From assembly GCA_947624865.1 (NCBI GenBank), contig CANQMH010000004.1:1-50429 (forward strand): a stretch of 50,429 bases of DNA, read 5' to 3'. Position 1 is the stretch's first letter; every line of letters starts with the position of its first letter. Below are positions 31,941 through 41,973 of this stretch, piece by piece. A model generated the notes under the pieces. It worked only from the letters and a program-made list of their open reading frames with translations, did no database searches and was not told where the DNA came from. Position numbers and translations under genes: made by a program. Source of the DNA: an uncultured Clostridia bacterium (GTDB lineage: Bacteria > Bacillota > Clostridia > Oscillospirales > Acutalibacteraceae).

Positions 31941-34358
31941 CTATTGTCTTATGGTGGCAACGGGTGATTTAGGCTGTGACGTAAAATTAAGACTGTTCCA
32001 ATCATTTTCTTTTTCTTTGTCTTTATCTTTTGCTGTGTTCAGTATAGAAAGAGATATGACATCTGAAAAATTATCAACAGGTATGAAATTTACTTTTTCC
32101 TTTACAGCTTTATCGACATCCTGTAAATCAGGCTCATTTTCTTTAGGAATGATAACAGTATGTATTCCGTGCTTATATGCCGCCATACTTTTCTCTTTAA
32201 GCCCTCCAATAGGAAGAACTTTGCCTCGCAGGGTTATTTCACCTGTCATTGCAATATCGTGTTTAACTGGGTTTGATGACAAAGCAGAATATATGGCAGT
32301 AGCCATTGTTATTCCTGCCGAAGGTCCGTCCTTCGGCACAGCGCCTTCAGGAGCGTGGATATGTATATCCTTTGTTTTGTAAAAATCTCCGTTAATATTC
32401 AAAGCGTCTGCATGGCTTCTTATGCACGTAATTGCAGTTTTAGCTGATTCCTGCATTACATCACCGAGAGAGCCGGTAAGCTCAATTTTTCCGCTTCCTT
32501 CCATTACGGCGACTTCAATCGGAAGCAGCTCTCCTCCGACGGAAGTCCAGGCAAGTCCGTTTACTACGCCTATTTCATCTTTTTCGGAAAAATTCTCAGA
32601 CAAATATTTTTTATGTCCGAGCAATTCTTCAATTGTCTTTTCATCAATTTTAAAGCAGTTTATTTGATTTTCAAGCTTTTTAACCGCACATTTTCTGAGT
32701 ACAGTTCCGATTAAACGTTCCAGAGTGCGAACACCCGATTCGCGGGTATAATAATCAATCATTGCGTAAACAGACTTTTGAGTAAACTTAACTTCTTTTG
32801 AACTAAAACCGCACATATCAAGCTGTTTTGGAATCAAATGCTTTTTGGCTATGTTGAACTTTTCTTCTCTTGTATAACTGCTTATTTCAATAATTTCCAT
32901 TCTGTCACGCAAAGGTGCAGGAATTGCAGAAATATCATTGGCAGTTGTAATAAACATAACATTTGATAAATCAAAGGGAATATCAATATAATGGTCAACA
33001 AACTTATTATTTTGCTCAATATCAAGAACTTCAAGCAATGCAGAAGTAGGGTCGCCTTTATAATCGCTTGCGAGCTTGTCTATTTCATCAAGAATAATCA
33101 GCGGATTATTCGTGCCTGCATTCTGAATCGCAGATATAATTCTGCCGGGAATTGAACCAATGTAAGTTCTTCTGTGGCCTCTGATTTCAGCCTCGTCCTT
33201 AACTCCGCCAAGAGCGATTCTTTGACTTTTTCTGCCGATTGCTTTAGCTATAGACTGAGCAATTGAGGTCTTTCCTACTCCGGGAGGTCCTACAAAGCAG
33301 ATAATCTGACCCTTTTGCTTTTCGCTCAGTTTTTTTACAGCAAGCTGTTCAATAATTCTGTCTTTGATTTTTTCAAGACCGAAGTGGCTTTTATCAAGTT
33401 CTTTGCGAACCTTATGTATAACAATTTTATCCTTGGTAGAGTTATTCCACGGCAAGTCAATTACAGTATCTAAATATGTTCTGATGACAGAAGCTTCCTG
33501 ACTGCCGTAAGGCATTTTCATCAGCTTGCGACATTCTTTTAAAAGAGTATCCTCAGATTTTTCATCAAGATGTAAAGCTTCAATTTTCTGAGCATAATCG
33601 TCGGCTTCTGCTGATGGATTTTCATCCTCGCCTAACTCTTCTTCTATTATTCTCTTTTGCTCTCTTAAAAAATATTCGCGCTGGCTTTCGTCAATTCTCA
33701 TTTTTGCTTTGCGCGATATTTCGTCTTCTATTCTCAAAACAAAGTTTTCATTAACGAGTACGTCGAGAACCGCTTCAAGCCGTTCTGTTTCAGGTAAAAT
33801 ATCAAGAATTGATTGTTTAATATGATAGTCAAGTATCAGATTTGAAGCTATAAAATCCGCAAGCTCACCCGGATATTTGCATAGTGCGACTTTGAATATA
33901 ATATCAGCAGGCATTTTGGGAGAAACATCAAGATACTTCTCGAATTCTTTTTTTACAGTACGCATAAGAGCCGAATCACGGGCAGTAGTATGGGAACACT
34001 CATCAGCAAATGGTGAAACCTCCGCCATAAGGCATTTTTCATCGAAAACAGGTGCAACTGCATTTGCCCTGCATTGTCCTTCGATTACTATTCGTGTTGT
34101 ATTTTCAGGCTGTTTAAGAACCTGTACAACTTTTGCAATAACTCCCGTTCTGTACAAGTCAATTAGGGCAGGCTCATTTTCCACTGCGTCTTTTTGTGTC
34201 GCAAGAAAAATAAGCTGATTATTTTTCATCGCTTTATTTATTGCAACTATGCTTTTCTTTCTTCCTACATCAAAATGAATAAGAGATTTTGGAAATACAA
34301 CTAAACCTCTTAACGGTAAAACGGGAACAACTATATTATTTTGTGTATCAAAATCCAT
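31941..34358 (-). CDS. lon: ATP-dependent protease Lon (LonA)
   Basis: 805 residues. The N-terminal substrate domain starts VVPVLPLRGLVVFP; the AAA+ module has Walker A GPPGVGKT (357-364) and IILDEIDK. The C-terminal serine-lysine protease has Ser680 in PKDGPSAG and Lys723 in GGLKEK. It degrades damaged and regulatory proteins in the cytoplasm. The ATG at 34358 is preferred over a longer frame reaching back into the clpX terminator; GAGG is upstream. The tail after about residue 780 is charged (KDKDKEKEND) and not conserved. Confidence 0.96.
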   Translation of the reverse strand: MDFDTQNNIVVPVLPLRGLVVFPKSLIHFDVGRKKSIVAINKAMKNNQLIFLATQKDAVENEPALIDLYRTGVIAKVVQVLKQPENTTRIVIEGQCRANAVAPVFDEKCLMAEVSPFADECSHTTARDSALMRTVKKEFEKYLDVSPKMPADIIFKVALCKYPGELADFIASNLILDYHIKQSILDILPETERLEAVLDVLVNENFVLRIEDEISRKAKMRIDESQREYFLREQKRIIEEELGEDENPSAEADDYAQKIEALHLDEKSEDTLLKECRKLMKMPYGSQEASVIRTYLDTVIDLPWNNSTKDKIVIHKVRKELDKSHFGLEKIKDRIIEQLAVKKLSEKQKGQIICFVGPPGVGKTSIAQSIAKAIGRKSQRIALGGVKDEAEIRGHRRTYIGSIPGRIISAIQNAGTNNPLIILDEIDKLASDYKGDPTSALLEVLDIEQNNKFVDHYIDIPFDLSNVMFITTANDISAIPAPLRDRMEIIEISSYTREEKFNIAKKHLIPKQLDMCGFSSKEVKFTQKSVYAMIDYYTRESGVRTLERLIGTVLRKCAVKKLENQINCFKIDEKTIEELLGHKKYLSENFSEKDEIGVVNGLAWTSVGGELLPIEVAVMEGSGKIELTGSLGDVMQESAKTAITCIRSHADALNINGDFYKTKDIHIHAPEGAVPKDGPSAGITMATAIYSALSSNPVKHDIAMTGEITLRGKVLPIGGLKEKSMAAYKHGIHTVIIPKENEPDLQDVDKAVKEKVNFIPVDNFSDVISLSILNTAKDKDKEKENDWNSLNFTSQPKSPVATIRQ

Positions 34359-34392
34359 TTTAATACCTCTCTGTAAAGTCACATTAAAACAT

Positions 34393-34424
34393 AAAAGCTG
34401 TATTGAAAACGCAATACAGCTTTT
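34393..34424 (-). terminator. Hairpin terminator between clpX and lon
   Basis: AAAAGCTGTATTG (34393-34405) pairs with 34412-34424 over 13 bp, with T-rich sequence after it on the minus strand. It lies just past the clpX stop, so lon expression relies on read-through or a promoter close to its start. Confidence 0.75.
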
Positions 34425-34435
34425 TTCGGCTATTA

Positions 34436-35776
34436 TCAAGACGCTGTGTTACGTTTTGGACGCTTCGTTGCATCTTTTTTAGTTAAATTATTATTAATTG
34501 ATACAGACTGTTTGTCTTTTTTGTGTGAAATCTGAGGTTCTGCATCATCTGTTACTACATCTTTAGTAATGATTATTTTTTCAATTGTATTATCCGATGG
34601 GGTTTCAAACATAAGATCTGTAAGGATTCCCTCCATAATGCCTCTTAAACCTCTGGCACCTGTTCTTTGTTCCTGAGCTTTCTGCGCTATCGCCTGTAAA
34701 GCGTCTTCTTCAAAATAAAGCTCAACGTCATCAAGCTCAAACAGCTTTTTATACTGCTGAACAATTGAATTTTTAGGAACTGTAAGAATTTTTACAAGAG
34801 CCTGAGTATCAAGTCCGCTCAAAGCGGTTATTACGGGAAGTCTGCCTATAAGTTCGGGAATTATACCGTATTTAACAAGGTCATGAGCCGTAACATCTTT
34901 CATCCAGTCTGTTTCATCAAGTTCTTTTTTAGCTTTCACAACCGATTCAAAACCTATTACAGAAGAACCCTTGCGCTTTTCAACAATCTTTTCAAGACCG
35001 TCAAATGCACCTCCGCAGATAAAGAGTATATTTTTAGTGTTGATCTGCAAAAATTCCTGCTGAGGGTGCTTTCTTCCTCCCTGAGGAGGGACATTAGCAA
35101 CCGTTCCCTCAACAATTTTGAGCAATGCCTGCTGAACGCCTTCTCCGCTTACATCCCGCGTAATGGACGGATTCTCGGATTTTCTTGCAATTTTATCAAT
35201 TTCATCAATGTAAATGATGCCGCGTTCCGCTTTTTCTATATCAAAGTCAGCCGCCTGAATAAGCTTTAGCAAAATATTTTCAACATCTTCTCCGACATAT
35301 CCGGCTTCTGTAAGAGTTGTGGCGTCAGCAATGGCAAACGGAACATCAAGCGCTTTGGCAAGAGTTTGAGCAAGCAAAGTTTTTCCGACACCCGTAGGTC
35401 CGAGCAAAAGTACATTACTCTTGGCAAAATCTATGCTTTCATCGTTTGTAAAGGCTCTTTTATAGTGGTTGTAAACCGCTACGCTAAGTGTTATTTTGGC
35501 AGTTTCCTGCCCTATTACATATTCGTCAAGAATAGCTTTAATCTCTTTAGGCTTTAAAAGTTCGTCAATTGAAGGAGTTTTATCAGATGAATTATATTCA
35601 TTGTGATACGAATTTTCACGTTCGATTTCGCCTGACTCTTCAAGGATATTCATACAAAGCTCAACACACTGGTCGCAAATATAAACTCCGTTGCCGGCTA
35701 TTAAACGTCCTACCATATCCTGCGGTTTGCCGCAAAATGAGCAGTAAATATCCTTGTCATTGTTTTTATTAGCCAT
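34436..35776 (-). CDS. clpX: ATP-dependent Clp protease ATP-binding subunit ClpX
   Basis: 446 residues. The N-terminal zinc-binding domain has Cys12, 15, 34 and 37 (CSFC...CDQC), Walker A GPTGVGKT (126-133), IYIDEIDK, the pore loop near GYVGED and the sensor region RTGARGLR. ClpX unfolds tagged proteins and feeds ClpP, whose gene lies 15 nt upstream. The last 30 residues are basic and lineage-specific ([18 protein letters not shown]). Confidence 0.96.
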   Translation of the reverse strand: MANKNNDKDIYCSFCGKPQDMVGRLIAGNGVYICDQCVELCMNILEESGEIERENSYHNEYNSSDKTPSIDELLKPKEIKAILDEYVIGQETAKITLSVAVYNHYKRAFTNDESIDFAKSNVLLLGPTGVGKTLLAQTLAKALDVPFAIADATTLTEAGYVGEDVENILLKLIQAADFDIEKAERGIIYIDEIDKIARKSENPSITRDVSGEGVQQALLKIVEGTVANVPPQGGRKHPQQEFLQINTKNILFICGGAFDGLEKIVEKRKGSSVIGFESVVKAKKELDETDWMKDVTAHDLVKYGIIPELIGRLPVITALSGLDTQALVKILTVPKNSIVQQYKKLFELDDVELYFEEDALQAIAQKAQEQRTGARGLRGIMEGILTDLMFETPSDNTIEKIIITKDVVTDDAEPQISHKKDKQSVSINNNLTKKDATKRPKRNTAS

Positions 35777-35791
35777 CAGCTATTCCTCACC

Positions 35792-36373
35792 TTATCTTTT
35801 TTCGATAACCTTATCAATAAGACCATATTCAAGAGCCTGCTGCGCAGTCATAAAATTGTCACGGTTAGTATCCTTAGCAATAACGTCAATAGGCTGTCCT
35901 GTGTTATCTGCAAGAATCTGATTAAGACGCTGTTTCATATCAAGAATATGCCTTGTATGAATTTCCATGTCCGTAGCCTGACCCTGAGCACCGCCGGACG
36001 GCTGATGTATCATAATGTCACTGTTAGGAAGTGCATAGCGCTTTCCCTTTGCTCCTGCTGCAAGCAAAAATGCTCCCATACTTGCAGCCATACCCATACA
36101 AATTGTGGAAACGTCACATTTGATATAATTCATAGTATCAAATATAGCAAATCCGTCAGTTACGCTTCCCCCAGGACTGTTGATGTAAAGACTTATGTCT
36201 TTTGTAGGGTCCTGACTTTCAAGATAAAGTAGCTGTGCAACAACAACGCTTGCGCTTGCATTGTTGACTTCTTCATTTAACATTACTATTCTATCATTTA
36301 AAAGGCGTGAATAAATATCATAAGAACGCTCGCCTCTGTTAGTCTGTTCTACTACATACGGTACCAATGCCAT
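35792..36373 (-). CDS. clpP: ATP-dependent Clp protease proteolytic subunit ClpP
   Basis: 193 residues, standard length. The catalytic triad is Ser98 (GMAASMGAF), His123 ([11 protein letters not shown]) and Asp172 (TNRDNF). [11 protein letters not shown] forms the oxyanion region. It assembles as a double heptamer with ClpX. The order tig-clpP-clpX-lon-engB-lysA is maintained on this strand. Confidence 0.97.
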   Translation of the reverse strand: MALVPYVVEQTNRGERSYDIYSRLLNDRIVMLNEEVNNASASVVVAQLLYLESQDPTKDISLYINSPGGSVTDGFAIFDTMNYIKCDVSTICMGMAASMGAFLLAAGAKGKRYALPNSDIMIHQPSGGAQGQATDMEIHTRHILDMKQRLNQILADNTGQPIDVIAKDTNRDNFMTAQQALEYGLIDKVIEKR

Positions 36374-36427
36374 TAAATCATAACCTTTCTAAAATAATGA
36401 TTAACAAAAATTATAATTATATTCAAT

Positions 36428-37708
36428 TTATTTGATTACGGCTTTGTCCTTTACGAGTTTAAGTGCTTTTTCAACCTTAATATCCTCAGTAAGGGATTCA
36501 GCGGGAACAGCTGCCTTTACCTTGTCAACTTCCATTTTATAAGCCTCTGCCATTTTAGAATATTCTTCATCAAGGTCAGCCTCTGTTACTTCAATATTCT
36601 CTTTTCTTGCAACTGTTTCAAGCGCGAGTCTGAGCTTTACTCTCTTTTCAGCTTCATCTCTGTACATACTCTTAAGTCCGTTCGCATCTGTACCCATATA
36701 CTGCATATAAGTATTCATATCCATACCCTGTGCACGCAAACGCATCTCAAACTCTCTTACCATTTGATCTGCCTGATTGTCGTACATAGCTTCGGGAATT
36801 TCACCCTCAAGATGCTCCATAAGCTTGTTTGCAATCTGGTCGTCAACATCTTTTTCTGCTTCGTCAACAAGACGCTTTGAAACTGTTTCCTTGAGTTCTT
36901 CTTTGTATTCTTCAAGAGTTTCTTTTTCTGAAACATCTTTTACAAATTCATCATCAACTACAGGCAGCTCGTTAGTTTTAATTTCGTGAAGCTTAATTTT
37001 AAACTCTGCTTCCTTGCCTTTAAGCTCTTCAGCCTGATAATCTTCGGGGAATTTTACATTTATACTGAATTCTTCATCAGTATTATGTCCGATAATCTGC
37101 TCTTCAAATCCGGGAATAAAGTTGCCTGAACCGAGCTTTAAGTTATAGTTCTCAGCCTTGCCGCCTTCAAATGCCTCTCCGTCAACAAAACCTTCAAAAT
37201 CAATTACCGCAACATCTCCGTTTTCTGCTGCTCTGTCTTCAACCGTAACGATTCTTGCATTGCGCTCTCTTACCTTTTCAATTTCTTCGTCAATAAGCTC
37301 GTCTGTAACCTCGGTTGACTTTTTATTAACCTCAATTCCGAGATAATCGTTTATTTCCATTGTAGGTTCAACAATTATAGATGCTTTAAATGTAAAACCA
37401 TCCTTGCTTGCTTCTACAGCTTCAAGAGATTCTACGGAAACTATTTTAACATCTGCTTCTTTTGCAGCTTCATAAAGAGCGTCAGGATAGCAATTCTGCA
37501 TTGCATCTTCATAAAAGACTTCAGAGCCGTACATTTTCTCAATAATCTGACGAGGAGCCTTACCCTTTCTGAAGCCCTGAATATTGATGTTTCTTACCTG
37601 CTTTTTATATACAGCGTTTACAGCTTTATCAAAAGTTTCTCCGTCAACATTTACAACTAATTCATAAGAATTAGCCTGTTCCTTTTTTGTACTTTCCTTT
37701 AATGCCAT
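36428..37708 (-). CDS. tig: Trigger factor (ribosome-bound chaperone, PPIase)
   Basis: 426 residues. The N-terminal ribosome-binding domain has the signature loop IQGFRKGKAPR. The FKBP-type PPIase domain lies at about 150-240 (GDVAVIDFEGFVDGEAFEGG, IPGFEEQIIG), and an acidic helical C-terminal domain completes the usual plan. It folds nascent chains at the exit tunnel. GGAGG precedes the ATG, and a sigma-A promoter lies about 50-80 nt upstream, starting the tig-clpPX transcript. Confidence 0.96.
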   Translation of the reverse strand: MALKESTKKEQANSYELVVNVDGETFDKAVNAVYKKQVRNINIQGFRKGKAPRQIIEKMYGSEVFYEDAMQNCYPDALYEAAKEADVKIVSVESLEAVEASKDGFTFKASIIVEPTMEINDYLGIEVNKKSTEVTDELIDEEIEKVRERNARIVTVEDRAAENGDVAVIDFEGFVDGEAFEGGKAENYNLKLGSGNFIPGFEEQIIGHNTDEEFSINVKFPEDYQAEELKGKEAEFKIKLHEIKTNELPVVDDEFVKDVSEKETLEEYKEELKETVSKRLVDEAEKDVDDQIANKLMEHLEGEIPEAMYDNQADQMVREFEMRLRAQGMDMNTYMQYMGTDANGLKSMYRDEAEKRVKLRLALETVARKENIEVTEADLDEEYSKMAEAYKMEVDKVKAAVPAESLTEDIKVEKALKLVKDKAVIK

Positions 37709-37759
37709 TGTAAAATTCCTCCAAAATTATATTTTGTTTTATAATTGAAATATTATCTA

Positions 37760-37788
37760 ATTATACCATAATTGTTTGTATTTGCCAA
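37760..37788 (-). promoter_or_regulatory. Promoter of tig-clpP-clpX
   Basis: On the minus strand TTGGCA (37788-37783), 17 bp, TATAAT (37765-37760), in the 95-nt gap after the phosphoesterase gene. Confidence 0.8.
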
Positions 37789-37803
37789 TAGATAAATAAT
37801 AAA

Positions 37804-38493
37804 TTATCTGACTAATACAGGTGTAAATGACAATCTGTCACAGGAAATCAGCTTAAATTCAATACCTCTATAATTTCCTTCAAAAGCATATTTCATATTT
37901 TTATGCCCGTGTATATGTCCGTAATAACATTTTTTAATATTGTATTTTTCAAGAACCTCAACAATTTCTTTGCACTCTGTACCGTTATAAACAGGCGGGT
38001 AGTGAAGAAATACAACAGGTTCCTTGCCGGATTCAACAGCTGACTTAACAGAAACAGACAGTCTGCCTACTTCACGGCTCAATACTTTTATGTCCTCGGG
38101 AGTGTCATTTTCAAGGAACCAGCCTCGCGTGCCGCAAACAGCAAAGTCGCCGCATACATATGAGTTGTTAAACAGGATAGAAATTGAATCAAACCCGTTG
38201 GAGTGCAAAAAATTGTCTGTTTTGCTTTTTGTACCCCACCAATAGTCGTGATTTCCCTTTAAAAAAATCTTTTTGCCGGGTAAATCATTGATAAATTTAA
38301 AATCAACGTATGTTTCTTCCAGCTTCATTGCCCATGATATGTCTCCGGCTATTACTACGGTATCATTATCTGTAACTATACTTTTCCAGTTTTTTTCAAG
38401 CCTTTCTACATAATCATTCCACCCGGCAAAAATATCCATAGGTTTATTTTCGCCGAGTGAAAGATGTAAATCAGCTATAGCAAACAAAGCCAT
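37804..38493 (-). CDS. Calcineurin-like metallophosphoesterase
   Basis: 229 residues with the dinuclear-metal motifs in order: DLH (Asp8, His10), GDIS (about 50), GNHDYWWG, H in VFLHYPP, and GHIHGH. It belongs to the same fold as YkuE/SbcD-like phosphoesterases and resembles the uncharacterised clostridial group whose substrate is unknown. It overlaps the thrC stop by one base (TAATG), so it is translated from the thrC transcript. No signal peptide. Confidence 0.85.
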   Translation of the reverse strand: MALFAIADLHLSLGENKPMDIFAGWNDYVERLEKNWKSIVTDNDTVVIAGDISWAMKLEETYVDFKFINDLPGKKIFLKGNHDYWWGTKSKTDNFLHSNGFDSISILFNNSYVCGDFAVCGTRGWFLENDTPEDIKVLSREVGRLSVSVKSAVESGKEPVVFLHYPPVYNGTECKEIVEVLEKYNIKKCYYGHIHGHKNMKYAFEGNYRGIEFKLISCDRLSFTPVLVR

Positions 38494-40001
38494 TATTCAA
38501 TTTCGAGTGCACCAAGCACATAATTCTTCATATTGTCAACTTCAGTAACTTCAGAAAAGCGAACAGCTTTATTTTTGAGGTCAGAAAGAGGAGCAGGAAC
38601 CTCTTTATCCGTTATCTCATTGAGCATATCAACCATATCAAACTCGGTATCAGGCAGTTTGACGTCAGGTGCTACAGCCTGAAGAACGGATTTTGAGAAT
38701 TTGTAAGGACTTGCTGTTGATGCAATAACAGACGGCGTATCGTCACCTGTTTCCCTTACATACTGTTCATATACATTAACGGCAACTGCTGTGTGTGTAT
38801 CACACAGATAATTATCTTTCTCAAAAAGCTTGTTAATTGTTGCTTTTGTCTGAGTATCGTCGCAATAGCCGCCGTAGAATTTTTCTTTAATTACTGCCTT
38901 AACATCATCGCTTACTTCATATTTGCCTGTCGATTTTAATGAAGTCATCCAGCCTTTTGTTGCAGTATCACTGTTTCCTGACAATTTGTATAAAAGACGT
39001 TCGAGATTACTTGAAACGAGAATATCCATTGACGGAGAAATGGTTGTATAGAACTGTCTGTTCTTGTCATATACTCCAGTTTTTATAAAATCCGTAAGAA
39101 CATTGTTTGAATTCGAAGCGCATATAAACTTATTAATAGGAAGTCCCATAAGGCTTGCATAGTATGATGCCAGAATATTGCCAAAATTACCTGTAGGAAC
39201 AACAACATTAATTTTATCTCCAAGTTTAATTTTGCCCGAATTTACCATATCGCAATATGCTGAGATATAATAAACGATCTGAGGAAGAAGTCTTCCCCAG
39301 TTGATTGAGTTAGCAGAGGAGAAAAGCATATCGTTTTCTGCGAGTTTATTTGAAACATCAGCAGTCGTAAATATTTTCTTAACACCCGTCTGCGCGTCAT
39401 CAAAGTTACCTTTGATTGCACAAACTCTGACATTATTTCCTTCCTGAGTATTCATCTGATGCTTCTGCATAGGACTTACTCCGTCAACGGGATAGAAAAC
39501 AATAATTTTTGTATTATCAACATCTTTGAATCCTTCAAGCGCAGCCTTTCCAGTATCACCCGAAGTAGCAACAAGAATAACGGCAACCTTACCGTCATAT
39601 GTCTTTTTAAGAGATTTTGTAAGCAAATGAGGTAAAATTTGCAGAGCCATATCCTTGAATGCGCACGTGGGACCGTGCCAGAGTTCGAGTATATTCAAGG
39701 TTTTGCCGTCAACATTGCAAAATGCAAGCGGAGCAGGATTTTCACTTCCGAATTTTTCGGAGGTGTATGCCTTTTCAACACAGTCATCAATTTCCTCATT
39801 TGTGAAATCAGTGAGAAAATCCGAGAAAACCTTTTTTGCTCTGCCTTTATAGTCTGATTTTAACAAAGCTTTAAATGTATTTTCATCGTACTTAGGGAAT
39901 TCCTGAGGAACAAACAAGCCTCCGTCTTTTGAAATGCCCTGTGCGATTGCCTGAGCTGAGGACACAACTTCCGCCGCATTCTGAGTGCTGTTGTATAACA
40001 T
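38493..40001 (-). CDS. thrC: Threonine synthase
   Basis: 502 residues, the long class of threonine synthase with N-terminal Thr_synth_N region. PLP-binding Lys116 lies in CAFKDMALQ, preceded by ELWHGPT, with the phosphate loop VATSGDTGKAA and SSANSINWGR. It converts O-phosphohomoserine to threonine. The ATG at 40001 has AGGAA at good spacing; an upstream in-frame start adds 8 residues and is less likely. No homoserine pathway genes are nearby. Confidence 0.95.
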   Translation of the reverse strand: MLYNSTQNAAEVVSSAQAIAQGISKDGGLFVPQEFPKYDENTFKALLKSDYKGRAKKVFSDFLTDFTNEEIDDCVEKAYTSEKFGSENPAPLAFCNVDGKTLNILELWHGPTCAFKDMALQILPHLLTKSLKKTYDGKVAVILVATSGDTGKAALEGFKDVDNTKIIVFYPVDGVSPMQKHQMNTQEGNNVRVCAIKGNFDDAQTGVKKIFTTADVSNKLAENDMLFSSANSINWGRLLPQIVYYISAYCDMVNSGKIKLGDKINVVVPTGNFGNILASYYASLMGLPINKFICASNSNNVLTDFIKTGVYDKNRQFYTTISPSMDILVSSNLERLLYKLSGNSDTATKGWMTSLKSTGKYEVSDDVKAVIKEKFYGGYCDDTQTKATINKLFEKDNYLCDTHTAVAVNVYEQYVRETGDDTPSVIASTASPYKFSKSVLQAVAPDVKLPDTEFDMVDMLNEITDKEVPAPLSDLKNKAVRFSEVTEVDNMKNYVLGALEIE

Positions 40002-40043
40002 TGAAATCTTCCTTTCAAGTAACATTAAACATCAAATATTTTA

Positions 40044-40985
40044 CTACATAATTCGCTGATTGTCAAAGTTTTCAAAGAATTTAAGAGCATTTTCATAAAA
40101 AATCTTTCTTACTAAGCTTTCTTTATAATTATGTCTTAAAAACATTTCATAAATTTCATTCATTTGTAAACTGCTTACGATGTCAATCGGTAAATCACAG
40201 CCGTCAAAATCGCTGCCGAAACAAACGGTGTTTTCTCCGCCGAGAGCTAAAAAATGCTCGGTATGTCTGAGAATATCATATTTATTTGATTTTTCTGGAT
40301 TATCGGATAAAAACTCCTTATAAAAATTGATTCCTACAATACCGCCGTTTTCAGAAATAATCTGAAACTGCTCGTCAGTAAGATTCCTTCTGTGAGCTGT
40401 AACTTCTCTGGAATTTGAGTGTGAAGCGACAAAAGGTCTGTTCGATATTTCGGCTACATCATAAAATAGTTTATCGCTTGCGTGAGAAACGTCAACAATA
40501 ATATTATATTTCTCCATTTCAGCCACTGCTCGTCTTCCAAACGGTGTTATACCTTCGGGAGATAGAACGTCTGCTCCGTCGCCAATCGGATTTTTCTCAT
40601 TCCAGGTAAGTGTAATCATTTTTACGCCTGCTTCTGAAAATCTCTTTATATTTTCAATTTTCCCGTTTAGCGCTAAACCGTTTTCAACTGTAAAATAAGC
40701 CGAATTTTTATTATTATGAAACACATCTACTATTTTGTCATTTTTGCCTATAAGTGAAATATTGCATCGTCTGCACTCTTCTGCAAGTCTTTTTTCAGCC
40801 TTAAAAAACAATTCTTCTGCTTTATCTCCTGTGAAATAATCGGGAATCCATATTGCATAACATTGAAGCTTATGATAATCATTCTCTGAATTTAGAACTT
40901 TGACATCCATCGAAGCATCATCAAGCGGAAGATTGTTAACCACGGACTTGTAAAGAGTATCACAATGCAAATCAATAAGGCGCAT
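40044..40985 (-). CDS. Membrane-dipeptidase family M19 (renal dipeptidase-like)
   Basis: 313 residues. The amidohydrolase-type metal site begins with DLHCDT (His7, Asp9) and continues with the bridging Glu in TVENGLAL, DVSHAS, SHSN and GSDFDG. M19 enzymes cleave dipeptides, sometimes with D-residues. No signal peptide is seen, so it should act in the cytoplasm. GGAGGG lies 9 nt before the ATG at 40985; a 10-codon extension is less likely. It overlaps the yraN 3' end by 14 nt. Confidence 0.88.
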   Translation of the reverse strand: MRLIDLHCDTLYKSVVNNLPLDDASMDVKVLNSENDYHKLQCYAIWIPDYFTGDKAEELFFKAEKRLAEECRRCNISLIGKNDKIVDVFHNNKNSAYFTVENGLALNGKIENIKRFSEAGVKMITLTWNEKNPIGDGADVLSPEGITPFGRRAVAEMEKYNIIVDVSHASDKLFYDVAEISNRPFVASHSNSREVTAHRRNLTDEQFQIISENGGIVGINFYKEFLSDNPEKSNKYDILRHTEHFLALGGENTVCFGSDFDGCDLPIDIVSSLQMNEIYEMFLRHNYKESLVRKIFYENALKFFENFDNQRIM

Positions 40986-41364
40986 AGCCGCCCTCCTGTT
41001 CAAAAGCATTCTCAATGTAATTAATGTATTTCAATTTTAAATTATCACTTTTGACATATACCTCGCATACATCAAATCTGCACAGCTTATCAAAATTATT
41101 TTCTGACATAAATACAAACGCTGTTTTTAACAATCGCAATTGCTTGCGCTTGTCAACAGCCGTCGCTGCTGAAACGATAGAATTTTCATGACGGGTTTTT
41201 ACCTCAACAAAAATAATGTATTCCTTATTTTCTGCAATTATATCAATTTCACCGTACTTTTTTCTGTAATTGCGGGCAATGATTTTGTATTTGTGTTTTT
41301 CAAGATACTTAACGGCGTATTCTTCGCCTTTATTCCCTGTTTCTTTAGTAGAAAACTTTGTCAT
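40972..41364 (-). CDS. yraN: YraN/UPF0102 family endonuclease-like protein
   Basis: 130 residues with the restriction-endonuclease-like core of the UPF0102 family: [27 protein letters not shown] (Glu-Ile-Asp of the active site) and FVEVKTR (Glu-x-Lys). Its cellular role is poorly known; some members have been linked to DNA processing. The start overlaps the rnhB stop (ATGA), a pairing that is very common in bacteria and supports ATG 41364 over the longer frame. Confidence 0.92.
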   Translation of the reverse strand: MTKFSTKETGNKGEEYAVKYLEKHKYKIIARNYRKKYGEIDIIAENKEYIIFVEVKTRHENSIVSAATAVDKRKQLRLLKTAFVFMSENNFDKLCRFDVCEVYVKSDNLKLKYINYIENAFEQEGGYAPY

Positions 41365-41960
41365 TTTAAAATCTTTCCGAGAAAACTCATTCTGTGATAC
41401 GGGCACGGTCCGTATTCTTTTAGTGCTTCAATATGTAACTTTGTTCCGTATCCTTTGTGCTTATCAAAATGATATTGCGGATATTCCTCTGCATATTTAT
41501 ATAAAAGCCTGTCCCTTGAAACCTTTGCCAGAATAGAGGCACACGCAATAGACATTGATTTTGCATCGCCTTTTACTATACATTCGCTAGCAATTTCTAA
41601 ATCAGGAAGTCTGTTGCCGTCAATCATTGCATATTCGGCTTTTACATCAAGTCCCTCTACAGCGCGCTTCATTGCAAGCATTGTTGCATTGAGTATATTC
41701 ATATTTTCAATTTCTTCAACGCTTGCATATGCTATACAATATGAGCGAGCGGTTTCTTTTATAACATCAAATAAACTTTCACGCTTTTTCTCAGAAAGCT
41801 TTTTTGAGTCATTAACGCCATCAATTACAATATTAGGGGGTAATATTACAGCCGCGGCACATACAGGTCCTGCCAAAGGTCCTCTGCCTGCTTCGTCAAC
41901 TCCGCATACAGCGGAATATCCTTTTTCAATTGCAATTTGTTCAAATTCAAGCCAATTCAT
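41361..41960 (-). CDS. rnhB: Ribonuclease HII
   Basis: 199 residues. The catalytic acidic pair is in [14 protein letters not shown] (Asp22, Glu23), with the further Asp in MIDGNRLP and the [15 protein letters not shown] segment. It removes ribonucleotides and RNA primers from DNA. GGAG precedes the ATG; rbgA ends 13 nt upstream. Confidence 0.96.
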   Translation of the reverse strand: MNWLEFEQIAIEKGYSAVCGVDEAGRGPLAGPVCAAAVILPPNIVIDGVNDSKKLSEKKRESLFDVIKETARSYCIAYASVEEIENMNILNATMLAMKRAVEGLDVKAEYAMIDGNRLPDLEIASECIVKGDAKSMSIACASILAKVSRDRLLYKYAEEYPQYHFDKHKGYGTKLHIEALKEYGPCPYHRMSFLGKILK

Positions 41961-41973
41961 ACTTCATTCTCCA